Source: Azolla caroliniana
Lineage: Eukaryota; Polypodiophyta
DNA: 64,000 nt
Direction: 5' to 3'
Assembly: GCA_043228905.1 (NCBI GenBank)
Contig: JBHGNT010000018.1
Location: 2,604,001 to 2,668,000 of the forward strand
A program made the translations under genes and the position numbers. Shown one piece after another: positions 21,051 to 33,185 of this stretch. Each line of letters starts with the position of its first letter. Within the stretch, counting starts at the first letter, position 1. The notes under the pieces are model-generated. The model saw nothing but the letters and a program-made list of their open reading frames with translations. It ran no database searches and was not told the origin of the DNA.

Positions 21051-24000
21051 GAAGGATATGTTGTTTAGAAAGAAAGAAAGAAATTTCATGAACACTAAGA
21101 GTCACTTGCCAAATACCACACACTTTGTGAAAGTGTTTCATATTGGTCCCACATTTTATTTTATCTCCATCCATCCATATGTATGGAGAATTGTGGCACC
21201 CACTTATGCTCCGCATATGTGAAAACAAAAAACAACATCGTTCTTTAAAGAGTTCAAGCTTTCATAAATTTCCAACCAAGTAGTTAAGATAGCAATCCCA
21301 TAAATGCATATATATATATATATATAAGTTATAACTAATTGGAAGTAGTGTAAAATTGTAAATGACTATTGCAAATTGAGAAACACTATACCATTAAGGG
21401 ATGTTGCCTCTTTTGTTTTTTACTCCCACATGTTTTTGGCATGTTGATGCCCGAATCTTCTTCCCTTTACAAGTCAATTGAATCTTGCCCAAATTACAAT
21501 ATATCATTATCCTTTGCAAAAAAAGACCATCTCCTAGGACTCATCAAAAGTGCAAGGTCCACATAGATGCATCAGAAAGAAACTATAATTACTTATTCTA
21601 CAAAATTTGAGACATAGCTCAATTCACATGTATTTCTCACATGGTCTTTAAAACCATCATATCGTCTCACTTCTTTATAGATGTGGATAGCAAATATCGT
21701 TGGGTACAAAACAACAAAGCTAATATATTGCTCTTCAATATCACACATTTATTAGAAAGTGGGTATCAATTGTCACTACCCTAAAATATGGTCAATCAAC
21801 CTCTACATATTAGACCCTTGACTATCAATTACATCATCATGTTCATAACTTTTCATTCGAAATTATGACACATGAATGTTCTTCATCATCTAATCCTTAA
21901 ACAAACTCTTTACCTATATATATGTTTTTACATTCGATAACTTTTGACTCCCTATGTCATCAAAATTATTCTTGTGATATTTAAAGAACACAACCATTGA
22001 CGTCATTTAATCTTCATATGTTTCTCAAGCATTGTAATAATCGCCTTAAATTTGTTCACATCTTTTAAGAGAACTTGTTCGCGGGTTGTCCTAGAAACTA
22101 CAAGGTTCAGGATTTCAAAGTATTAGATTATATGCTCACTTTCAGCAAAGTATATTGTCGTAGATTCCTCGACCTTGATTCTAATAAAATGAAAAACTTT
22201 GGATCGTTTGATGAGCATTTATTTAATTTTTAACACTGATAGAAAATTTTATGTCGAGTCTTTTTAACTTACAAAACCCCAACTCAAGATTCAAGAAGTT
22301 GGTTCCCCTTGGCCTACATCAACAAAGCTCAATGAATCTTTTGTTTATTTTTAATTCCTATAGATGTAATGCCAAAAACATGTTCTTTTACCTAAAACTT
22401 TCAATGTTCGTCAATCATAATTCATTTGATCTCTAGCTCCTAGGTATACATAAAGTTGTTAAAGTGACGCAAAGTGTGGTTACTTGTACAAATATACATG
22501 CGCGTGCATTGGAGATTCTCTTTTTACAAATTTTAATAGATAGCACATAAAGGTGTGGCCTTTTTGTATCTACATATAAACTTATGTCACTAATTCATTC
22601 ATCATTTGTATGAAGGTGGTTCCCTTTTGTGTGCTTGATATTGTTAACTCGCATCGACAACACCTTTACTCGAGCATATATTATGTAGTAATGAGTGTTT
22701 CAGCAAGTCCCATCTATTGTGGATACATTCAAACTTTATACCTAATACTTCAATACTCAATACCCATGCTAATTCAATAACAAGTGCTAAATCGTATGCA
22801 AAGAATTATATTGCTAGTGAAAGCATTACAAAGAAGACATTGATCATGTAACTTACTCAAACCTCAAAGAACAAATCTAATAGCATAAATTTCCAAGGCA
22901 TTCATCTCTATAATAATTATTACAATTTTCATTCGTTTGGATATGCATGATGTGTCTTAAAGAGTTACTTGTGGATTGTCTATTATAGTATTTAATAATA
23001 ACACACTTCTTGTTCAATATTCTCTATTGTGCAAAGACGGATGACATGCCACTATTATTTCTTCGTTATCACAATATCACTTTATGTGACTATCATGGAT
23101 ACATACATGGGGACACATGCATGTTTGCTCTTCGAAATTTGAATAATTGTCGGTTTTAAGTAGTGCCCTAATATATTTCAAATCCTTTGAAAAGTTTTGG
23201 CAGTTATAATAAGCATGTCTTTGGTTCTCTTGAAAGTTGTGTGAACAACAAGTTTTCAAAAAAGAATCAATGCATGTGCTTGGTACTCCAAAGTGTAATT
23301 TCAAGAACTTGACGCTGCAGGTAGGAGCATATTGCTCGATTTAACATCTTTTAAGTTTTAAAATGGATTGTGAGTCGTTTGGTTCTTCACGTCTTTCTCA
23401 TCTTGTGACCCAATATAACAAATGTGTGTAGTAGTAGTTCATGGTTTTTTATATGTGCCATATTATATGTACATATATAAACAAACATATGTATGTATCT
23501 ATGTATCTATGTATGTATATATGTATTTAGGTATGTTTTAGTGTTGATCTCATGGTATGAAAAGTGGGCAAAAGTGAATGTAACATCTTGCATATTATGG
23601 CCCCCGTCCTACAACAACAAAAGGAATGTCACAGAAGCAGTATTCCATTTTTTTAATCTGAGAAAATGTTGATGAAATTTTCCTAAACATGTTGTTTGTG
23701 TAAAGATGGACACAATATCATCACCGACACGAAAGCGTTGTCTTAGTTATATAATATGAATGAAGCATCTCGATCAAGATATATCCTTTTAGTTTTCACA
23801 TAAATAAATACTTACATAAAAAGTTTTCTCTTCAAGTGTCACTTATTTTATCATAGTAAACATATCAATGAGGTGCATTTTTATAAACCAAAGAAAAATA
23901 CTAAAGTTTTGATCTTTCTTGTTTCTCAAATGTATTTATATCAATGCAAGTCCCCCTCCATATGCAATAGTGGAACAAAACTCATAGACAAAAAACAATC

Positions 24001-26305
24001 TACGATCTAAGTCACGTAAAAGTCATCCACACACAGCTCAAACATGTTTTTCCTAGACAAAAAGATGATTCATGATTTAGACCTTCAATCTGTCTTTTAT
24101 GCACAAAATAAATTTCGGGTTGCCATGTACTTTCATCATGTTGTTATGAAGACCATTCTCTTTCGTTTATCAACAAATGTGTGCATCTAAAAAATATGCA
24201 AGAATTTATGGAGAATTTGTTCATTGTTGACAACAATTGCATATATACAAGTTAATCAATAACTTGTGCTAGAAAAGCTAGTCTGCTTTTGATTTGTTTC
24301 ATTCTCCATTGTTTGTCTCATTGGATTGACTTGTTTGTATATTGTTTAATGTCGCCTACACAATGAGGCTAGGTCATTATAAGAAGACATAATGGTCCAT
24401 AAAGGTAGTAACCGTTGCATGTTAAGAAAAAATCATGTGGTCTTCACTTTGAGTTCTGTTCACCATCGAATGTGTGGCTATATCGTTAGGTGGAAAAGGC
24501 ATACATGTGTGGGTAAATGCATAAGTTCAATCCTATTAGAAATCCAATATTAAAAAAATATTCATAATAGACAATTGCTTGTAAAATAGAAAAACACGTG
24601 TATGAGTATTTGAAACTAATTATGGAAAGAGTAAAATAGATTTCTCCCAATTGTCATGCTGAGATGTTCTACAATAGTTTGGCAGAAAGATAGAAAGACA
24701 CGTTTATTTAGCACTTAGAATTTCACAAGAGCCTCATATTTTTACTTCAAAAGTGGTTTTTCCGATCATCTTGAATGCACTCTCTAATATGAACTTTTAT
24801 AATGGATACCCAAGGCTTTCCTTTAATATGTGTGTGGTCTCGAACTTACAAGCCATGACTTTAAAAACCAAGGCATGTTTACTGTTGGTGCATAATGTAT
24901 AATAGAGAAAACAAATCACCTGAATTGTTGTTAGATGTTGTTCATGAACATTCATACAAAGACCACGAATCGGCAATGACTAGTAAAACACATAAGTTCA
25001 ATTTCGTGGTTTAAAGAGGTACCCCACCAATAGTAAGTGTCTGAAGGAAATTAGTTTATCTTTCTAGCAAACAGTGAAGGGCAAATGCACTAGAATTTAA
25101 AACTATGCTCAAGTGTCCCTTCACCTTTCCATCAACTATGTGACTTATCGATTCACATGTATATAATATGATATTTTCGTTCACATGGATATCGACAACA
25201 TATTCATCATCTCCATATTCGAAGTGTCATTACTAGCATATGAGATTCTTTAAATCTTGCACGTGAGGTTTGAATAATTTGTACGGTGTTTATTGCACAC
25301 ATATTCTATCTATTATATGAGCATGCACATCTATGATCCACGAGTCAGACCTTTAAAAAAAAACTATTTATTTGTTTGCCCCTTCAATAATGTTTTTTAT
25401 CTATCATATGAACATGCAATCCACTTCTAAATAATGTAGGACATAAACATACATATAGAGAATAATCAAGTGGGAAATTGTGTCCTTAGTGTGAGAAATG
25501 ATAAGAGGTAAAATGACTCATTGTTAAAGAAATATTGACAATGCCCGAGTAGATAACTTGAAACATCAATTGTGACTGCGATAAACAAGGGTAGAGGAGT
25601 CACTTGATACACCAACAATTGTAAGTCATAGCAAATGAAGGAGCACAGGTTCATATTCTTGGCGAAGGAATGCAACTCAAAGATGAGTTTGACAAAATTT
25701 GTGGAAAAAAAATGTGTGTTTATGATTCACACTAAATATGTACGTGTTTAGTTTACATTCGGAGTCAATCATCATAGCAAGCCATAAACTCATGCAATCC
25801 ATTAGCATATGGTATTTACACAGATGTTTGTAAATCACATCCACTATATATTACTCTTAAGGGTGCAGAGACATGCATATATATAATATGTATATTGGAT
25901 GCATGCATGTGTATTTGTGGTGGATCGAGGGCACAAGCTCAAGGTTCAAGCTTTGTGTTTTTTTTCATAGAGAACACAAAGTGGATGAGGCATGTGAAAA
26001 ATGAACGAATCAAGGGGTAAATGGTTGAGATATGATCTTGTGGTGGTTCATGACTCCAATGGTTTATGGATTAACATATGGATCATATGAATCAAATGAT
26101 ATATGAACAAGTTGGGACAACCTAGTGTTTGGGTTTTTTTCTTCCTTGAGAGAAGGGGCGGATTATGTGGGGCCAGGTTCAATCGGTTTTGGGGCACTCG
26201 GCCTCTACGGTATGGTCCTTTAATCCTCCCAAGTGGGAAGGGTCATTTACAAGGCTTCAAGTGTTGGTGGGGATAAGGGGTCTTTTGTCTTGCGGACAAA
26301 TTTAA
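21051..26305. other. Gene-poor AT-rich stretch
   Basis: I see no supportable coding region. It contains a (TA)n tract near 21308-21326 and a TATGTATC-type microsatellite near 23466-23525. Short ORFs are isolated and have no recognisable motif. Confidence 0.6.
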
Positions 26306-27115
26306 GACTATGATGTGGAGGAAGATGGCATTATATGTAGAGCAATGATACAACCAAAGATATTGCAATATGCCACGTTCTCTAAAATTAGGGTCCTTGC
26401 TTATGACGGAACTAAGTGGAACATCGACCCACAAGTTTATGCAGTCAAGGAGCATTGGAAATTGAGAGTTTTTGAAAAGAAACCTTTGATAAGGTTGCAA
26501 TAGGATCCGGGAGAATTTTGGAGGAAAGATCCGTTTGATCGCACGGAAAAAAGGTATGGTTTTTTTCAATGCAGGGCTACACCATGGGCTAGTCAATTTT
26601 GGACCCCTCAAGGGGTCACATCTGAATTCTTAGCAAAGTTTTGGAGGACATTATGGAAAAGGAAGCAAGATATGAAAATAAATGTCTTCAAATGGCTAGT
26701 AATACATAGAGCATTACCAGTTGGCTAGTGGCTGCAACAATCAGCTGGACCGATTGCATGCATCTATTGTAGTTGCCAGATGGAGACATTGAAACATTGC
26801 TTGTGGGAATGTCATGCTGCACAACAAGTTTGGAGGCGAGGGTTTCGAATTCTAGCCTTTATATTTAGGGATGGCAGTTTTTCGTGGGGTATGGTAGTAT
26901 GGGCTACAGTGGCACAAATGTTGTGGCCATATGAGGCATGTCCAAATGATACGATGATTAGAATTCAAAGAGGAAGGATAACGGTGGTGCAACGAAGTCA
27001 TATGGAAGCTCCTTATATGTTAAAGGCAATGCAAGAAGTATGGGAGCGCAACAGACACATGGCATGGGGGCAACTGGATCGAACTGAGAGCCGGGCGAAG
27101 TCTCCATCGAATCAA
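26306..27115 (+). pseudogene. LINE retrotransposon ORF2 C-terminal fragment (zf-RVT region)
   Basis: The frames read LIRLQ...FWRKDPFDRTEKRYGFF, CRATPWASQFWTPQG, KFWRTLWKRKQDMKINVFKW, HRALPVG (then TAG), and CIYCSCQMETLKHCLWECHA with AQQVWRR. This matches the CxxC...HxxxxC 'zf-RVT' segment downstream of non-LTR reverse transcriptases. The RT domain itself is absent, as expected for a 5'-truncated LINE copy, and at least one stop and a frame change are present. The last coding part (ACPNDTMIRIQ, VVQRSHMEAPYML) runs to about 27115. Confidence 0.8.
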
Positions 27116-27359
27116 TGAAACAGCGGAAACGGAGATCATATCGTGGGGCGAATAGAGGGTGTGGGGGATCGATCGGGGGCGACACTGATTGAAGGAAGGC
27201 GAGGGAGGGAGAGACTGAGACTTGAGACTGGGATGAGACCAGATGTATGCACGTGTAGAGAGATATAATGGGTATTCGGGCCTTGAGGCATGGGTCCTAG
27301 GAATGGGTGGGCTTAGGCAACAGGCAGCAGCAACAGCTACTGGAGCCATCCAGAGACTA

Positions 27360-27515
27360 TGATATGTATGCCTGCATGCCATGCCATCCCTACTTGCATA
27401 TATGTCATGTCTAACATGCATACATGCCTACATGCCATGTCTAACATGCATACATGTAGTGCATACATGGCATGGCATGTAATGCATACATGCCATGCCA
27501 TGCCATGCCATGCCT
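27360..27515. repeat. ACATGC/CATGC-rich simple repeat
   Basis: Units such as GCATACATGCCTACATGCC and a run of CATGCCATGCCATGCC fill the interval. They are self-complementary (GCATGC), so the ORFs on both strands here are artefacts. It lies about 450 bp upstream of the MYB start codon. Confidence 0.8.
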
Positions 27516-27526
27516 GCATGGCGATG

Positions 27527-27957
27527 GGGGAAGAAGAAGAAGAAAAAGCAGAGAGAGAGAGGAACAGGGGAAGAGAAAGGGAAGGATTTTTCATGCAAAT
27601 TTACGTTTCTGGATTCCTGTTCAAAAAAACAAAAATCATCGCAGATCATCGCCGCCATAGCTGTCCAAGCTCTCTACGAAGAAGAAGAAGAAGAAGAAGA
27701 AAGACAGTGCAAGGCAGAAGGAAGATAACGGAACTGCTGGTCGAAGAAGAAGAAGAAGAAGAAGAAGAAGAAGAGCATCAGCAGGATAGAAGGAGGTGGA
27801 GAAGGCAATGGTAGCAGTAGAAGAAGGATCGAGACAAAGGTAGTAGCAGTAGAAGAAGCAGCATAGAGGAATCAATATAGCCACCGTAGTAGAAGGAGGA
27901 GGAGGAGGAGGAGAAGAAGAAGTATAACAGAAGCAGAAAGTCGAGAGATTTCTAGCT
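27527..27957 (+). promoter_or_regulatory. Purine-rich (GAA)n upstream/leader region of the MYB gene
   Basis: Nearly all bases are purine on the plus strand, with several GAAGAAGAA runs up to the ATG at 27958. This is probably promoter and 5' leader. The Glu/Arg-rich ORFs in it carry no domain and are not called as genes. Confidence 0.5.
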
Positions 27958-30900
27958 ATGGCGATCTCTGATGCGCCAATCCAACCATCTCCTTCACCCT
28001 CGCCTTTGGAGCTAGATCAATCTTCCCATAATCATAATCACCACCATAGCCATAACCATCACGATCATAGCAACAACCATAACTATAATCATTATCATCA
28101 TCATCATCAACAACAACAACAACAAAAACTGTTGGTATTTGATCGGATCAAAGGACCATGGAGCCCTGAAGAAGATGAAGCACTACACAGGTTAGTAGAT
28201 GAGTATGGAGCAAGGAACTGGTCTCTGATAAGCAGAGGTGTCCCTGGACGATCCGGGAAGTCATGCCGGTTGCGATGGTGTAATCAACTGAGCCCACAGG
28301 TGGAACATCGGCCTTTCACAGAAGACGAAGATCGCTCCATCCTTCACGCCCATGCACTCCATGGCAACAAATGGGCTACCATTGCTCGTCTTCTTCCTGG
28401 AAGAACAGATAATGCCATCAAGAACCATTGGAATTCTACTCTTAAACGTCGGTTTAATAATAACAACAAGATCAGCCATAAAATCAGTGGTGAGATCAGC
28501 AGCAAGATCAACTGTGAGATCCATAATGCCATGGCCGAGATTCCTAGGGTTCATAGTGTTGTTACCTTTGATCCTACCTCTGCTACTTCGGCTACTTCTG
28601 CTTCTGCTAATCATTCTGGTTCGAATTCGAAGGTCCAATATCTTATACGACGGTGTGTTGATGATCAGGATGTTGATGAGATCTGCAGTGCTAGCCAAGG
28701 TAAAGAGAAGAATCAATACATGTTATAATCTTTCTTCTTCTTGTTGGGTTTGTTGTTCTTCTGTTGATGGTTTGGTTAAGGATGTTCACTGAATTCCTAT
28801 GAAGATTTAAGACATCAAATTGAAGTTTGTAATCTTCCTTGTTATTGTTCTATTGATGATGATGATGTGATCTGCGGTAGCTGTAGTGAGAGAACATAGT
28901 AAAGATCATGTTTTCATCATCATCATCATCAGTAATGATACAGTAAAAGTAGCAATGTTTCTTTTTCCTCTTATTATGCTAACTTAAATGATGGTGATGG
29001 TGGTATCTGCACTGGCATCAGTAAGAGAAATCACAATAAAGATGGTATTTTCTTCTTCTTCTTCATCATCCATTATACTGTTTTTGTTGTTGATGATGAT
29101 GATACATGTAAAGATTATCATCTGTTTTTATTCTTCCCTTATTGGTGGTGATGATATACCTAACAGTAGAAATGGCAAATTTTCTTCTCTTTCTTGTTAT
29201 GTTGCTTTTCATGATAACGACGACGATAACCATAATGATTACAATGACAATGGTGATCAGATTCTAAGCTTGAGCATCCACACAAACATGAGGATGATGA
29301 GCTCTGCATTGGCCAAGGTAAGAGAAACCACCTCAATCTTTCATCTTCTTCTATTTCTTGATAATGTCAATGGTGATGAAAGCTGTAGTGGTGTTGGTAA
29401 GAGAGAGCACAGTAAAAGATTGAATTTCCTTGCCTTCTTTTGTTGTTGTGATGATGAATCTCTGCTTCTGCTTCAGATCGTAAGCTTGAATATCCACGAA
29501 GGAATGATGAAGATGAGGAGATCTGCAGTGGCCAAGGTAAGACATCAAGACACAATGAAGATCTCAATCATTCTTTTTTTGTGCAATTAGCAATGATAAT
29601 TCAGAATCATACTCTTTCTCCTTTGTTATGATGATAATTGTTGAGTATAAACTTCTGCTTATGCATTAGATCTGAAGCTTGAACATCCGCTAAAGAATCA
29701 TCACTGCGAGGAGATCTGCAGTAACCATGGTAAGAGATCAAGACACAAAGATCCCAATCTTTCTTCTTCTAATTCTTCATCTGCAATTGTCGGCATTGAT
29801 GGTGATGATTCTCTGCAAGTTGAGAGTGGTGATGTGGAGGAAGCTAATAAAAAAGATAAGCTTAGAAAGCTTAATCTTAGTCCTCCTTCACCCGCTCGAT
29901 CTGATCGTAGCAGCACAGATTTTAACAGCCATTGCTTCCTTTTGAAACCTGTGTTGAAACCTTCTGCTTTTACTTCATATAATGGCCATGTAAAGCAGCA
30001 TCAAGGATCAATTGAGACCCCTGGCGCTACCACCAGAATAGTTCCCGTCACATCTTTGTCATTGTCTTTATCCCTTTCTGGTTGCTCCAAACAGGAGGAA
30101 GAAAAGGAGAGCCACATTGATGGTGTTCTGTACAGTAACAATGCATCAGATGGTTGTGATGTAAAGAGTGAGAAGATTGTTGACCATGATTATGACTTCT
30201 CTGACCTTTTCAGACACCATAATGAGAAAAATGGTTATGGTTTTGCTGATGTTTCCCAGAACTATTACCACATTATGAGACAGCGTGCTGAGAAGAATGG
30301 TTATCGCGTCTCGGATCTTTCCCAGATATCCTATGGGCGACATGATGAGAATAGGGATTATGGCTTCTCTGATCTTACCCAGGGTTATGGCCATGTTGAT
30401 AGACCACATAATGAGAAGAAGAGTGTTTATGGCTTTTTTGATGCCTTTCAGAACTATGGCTATGCTGACAAATCACAACATGATGAGAAGAATGGTCATA
30501 TTTTCTCAGATATTTTCCAGAGCAATGGCAATGGTGATGAACGACGTGATGAGAAGAGGAATAGTTATATATTCTCTGATCTTTTTGAAAGCAATGATGG
30601 AAAGAAGGATGTATTATTGAATGGTGTGTATACAAAGAAATTGCAAGAAGATATGGAAATGGCTACTCAGACATCTCATTATCCCAACGTAGAAATCAGC
30701 ATGCAGGCATCGTCATCATCGTTATTACCATCTTTGTTTTCTGCTTTACCTTCATTCAAAGAAGGAAGCTATATGAAAGCTGAAGATGCAATGGAGCTTA
30801 TACATATAGCTATCAAAGCAATTGTAACTCAAATTCTATCACCTATTATGAATCCGCAGTCTGCAAAGGACCCATTACAAGATACTGGTGGTGGTGATAA

Positions 30901-31006
30901 TAGTAGCAATGAGAGAATCTTTGATGCAAAGTTATTCTCTGTGATGACTAAAATCGTAGAGAAAGAAGTTCAGCAATATATGGCATTGTCTTCATCGAGA
31001 ATATAA
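27958..31006 (+). CDS. R2R3-MYB transcription factor (MYB44-like), spliced; join 27958-28699, 29670-31006
   Basis: A nuclear DNA-binding transcription factor. The R2R3 domain spans about residues 65-165: [19 protein letters not shown] with NWSLIS and LRWCNQ (R2), then [32 protein letters not shown] and W (R3, first Trp replaced by Phe, as usual). This wording fits the MYB44/73/77 group, as do a later LSLSLSLS stretch and the end [17 protein letters not shown] His/Asn/Gln-rich tract (about 22-58) precedes the domain. Exon 1 ends CAAG|gtaaag (phase 1) and the last exon opens gcattag|ATCTGAAG; the two total 2,079 bases, or 692 aa. Two symmetric mini-exons in the intron (29261-29317, 29477-29536) could be included without frame change. 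Angiosperm members of this group are usually intronless. Residues about 420-560 are a lineage-specific repeat. The domain call is certain; the exact exon set is not. Confidence 0.86.
28660..29780 (+). repeat. Array of about seven decaying copies of an exon-like segment in the MYB intron
   Basis: Copies of GAGATCTGCAGTGGCCAAGG followed by a TAAGAGA-like stretch, a CACA/AAAGAT box and TCTTTCTTCTTC occur near 28670 (end of exon 1), 28860, 28990, 29250, 29366, 29477 and 29670 (start of the last exon). The first and last copies are coding. The copies at 29261 and 29477 keep both splice sites and an open frame; the others have lost one or both. The array makes up most of the 970-bp intron. Confidence 0.75.
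29477..29536 (+). other. Possible 60-nt cassette exon of the MYB gene
   Basis: The acceptor TCTGCTTCTGCTTCAG has a good pyrimidine tract and the donor is CAAG|GTAAGA. The segment is open and phase 1-1, so inclusion would add 20 residues ([20 protein letters not shown]) without changing frame. A weaker sister exon of 57 nt lies at 29261-29317 (acceptor GGTGATCAG, donor CAAG|GTAAGA). Expression is unknown. Confidence 0.5.
30181..30612 (+). repeat. Seven-fold 19-23 residue repeat within the MYB coding region
   Basis: The encoded consensus is about YGFSDLFQNYGHxDxxHDEKNG. Copies read [115 protein letters not shown] and [15 protein letters not shown]. It keeps frame throughout, which indicates selection on the protein or recent origin. 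Confidence 0.85.
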
Positions 31007-31111
31007 TGAAATATTTTCAGCTTGCATGAGATGCTTCTCAGAAGGGGTTTAATTTGCATTCAGCGTTTATCCCTTTCTCAGTGTAATTTTTTCATCTTAT
31101 TCGACACACAT

Positions 31112-31316
31112 ACATAGAGACCTCAATTTGAAGAGCGGCGTAATTGGGTTTTCTTAATATATGATTTCATTGTTTAAGAGATCAAGATCAGTGTAGTGAA
31201 GTTTTCATAACCTACATAGAGACCTTGATTTGAAGAGCGGAGTAATTGAGCTTTCTTCATGTATAATTTCATTGTGGAGAAATGAAGATCAGTGGTAGTG
31301 AAGTTTTCATAACCTA
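31112..31316 (+). repeat. Tandem duplication (about 105 bp, two copies) after the MYB stop codon
   Basis: ACATAGAGACCTCAATTTGA ... GTGAAGTTTTCATAACCT occurs twice in succession. It is probably in the 3' untranslated or downstream region of the MYB gene. Confidence 0.8.
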
Positions 31317-32915
31317 TGATTGCATCATTGGAGATGTAAGAGAGGAATCTGGTGTTAATACGCAATGGTTGGCATCATGGAAGAATGGAGAATTGATTAA
31401 AACCACATCTATGATGATGACGATGACGACTACTAGACGATAATGATGCAGAAACTCCATAACCTCGGCACGCAAACACTAAATACTGGCTTGAAAAAAA
31501 AATGGAGAGTATCATAGAGATACATCAATGTCATCACATTGGCTTTTGCTCTAAGATGTGCAGTAAAAAATATATTTCTACATGTACACAAGTTTTTTGA
31601 CTATGGCATTTTTTCAATCTTCTACTACTAGATTATAATTATCACTATTGGCATTTTTATTACAACTACTGAGTTACAGATTGCTAGTGGGCATTATTAG
31701 TTAGCGCTGGTGAGAAGCTCTATAGCCATCCATCCATATAGGAGGATATCTCACACTACCAATGTATTGAATGGAAGATGTGCACAATCATCTTGAGTAA
31801 TAATTCAATACAATTATCTTCTTCTTGCTACTAATTGTTGGGAATCTCTTTAGCCATCCATATGAAATGGCTATCCAGATCTTCCGGGCAGTGTAAGATG
31901 GGCTCCTATATGGATGGCTATCTGACACTAGCCGGACGATCTGCGTAATCATCTTAAGTGATAATCTGGTACAATCTTCTCCTTGCTACCAGAATCAGGT
32001 TCGATATTTCTGTTAATAAAGCACTGCCACTCTTCTATTTTCAGAGAGGGTTAGCATCATCTCGGTTTGTTTCTGATATGTGTTGCTTGTGAGGGTGCTC
32101 CGATATGTGGTAATGTTACAGCTTGAATTGAATATCTATCCTCAAAAGCTACTCCCTTCATCTCGTTGAACAAATCATCCCAGCTTTCTTCTAAAATTAA
32201 GTGCATGTGGTTAGACAAGATCATTTTGCCCTTTGGGGAACATCCTTTCTTGTCTTCTCCAATGCAAACGACACCAAACTCTACACTAAAGATTGTTTAT
32301 CAATTGGCATTGTATTCAACTATGGCTAGGTGTCAAATCAATGCAAATGTTTGAGGAAACTACAAAATAAAACATATCAAATTTCACGAAGCTAGTTGCT
32401 TGTAACCTAAACCTCTAATGATTTAACAATGTTGGCAAATAGTACTTGAGCAATCTGTGTTCTTAAATGATGTTATCGGCATGATCATATAATATCTTGT
32501 GGTGAGAATATATCATAGTATTCTATACACGTGGATAAAGTGTGAGGGATAAACGAGAGTGTAAAGAAGGGAAGGATTACTACAAGGATTACTTTTAATC
32601 CTCGGGATTGAGACAACCCATTAGGCCAAATGTGAACTTGCTTGGGGGCCTAGGGTCTGACTATAAATATGAAGCCTAGCTACCCTCATTTGAGCATCTC
32701 TTGACTACGTCGAGACTCCATTCTTGTGGTGGGTCAACTCTTGTAGTGAGCGCACCAATACCAGGTACGACTCTTTCTTATTTTTTTGGTAACTCTTTCT
32801 TCTTCTTTTTTCTATTCTTTCTTCTCCCAATCTAATAATGTATAGTCAATATGTATTTTTTTTCGTTGATTCAATTAATATGGTGTAGTGGTAATAATTG
32901 GTTGTATAAAACGTA
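31317..32915. other. Intergenic; one diverged duplication, otherwise nothing seen
   Basis: Sequence around 31710-31835 (TAGCCATCCATC, CAATCATCTTGAGTAATAAT, CAATTATCTTCTTCTTGCTA) recurs at about 31850-32005 in altered form. A TATAAATAT box near 32660 within a GC-richer patch might belong to an old LTR, but no LTR pair could be found. Confidence 0.45.
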
Positions 32916-32924
32916 TACATATGT

Positions 32925-33185
32925 GTAGGAGAGCAATACCTCATTTGATATATATTTGATAAGTGATTCGTGTCGTATGCGTACGAGGTTAATACCTCAA
33001 TTGCGTATTACGCTCACATACAAATGTTATGTATGCGTATGAGGTCAATACCTCAATTTCTAAGTGTTTGATATACAATCTGTGTCGTATGTATAAGAGG
33101 TCAATACCTCAATTGCGTATTACGTTCGCCCTTATTTTTGGATGTTTCGTGTGCGTAGAGGCTATATGCCTCGATTACGTATCTT
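32925..33185. repeat. Short repeats containing the hairpin GAGGTCAATACCTC
   Basis: GCGTACGAGGTTAATACCTC, GCGTATGAGGTCAATACCTC, AAGAGGTCAATACCTC and GTAGAGGCTATATGCCTC follow one another at roughly 60-bp spacing, with GCGTATTACG between. Each can fold as a GAGGT/ACCTC hairpin. Confidence 0.7.

Noticed and set aside
27359-27814. ORFs rich in Met/His/Cys or Glu/Arg upstream of the MYB gene
   Set aside because: Translated CATGC and GAA simple repeats with no domain.
28988-29590. A 200-codon ORF inside the MYB intron as an independent gene
   Set aside because: It reads the intron repeat units in a frame different from the one the splice phases require and has no domain.
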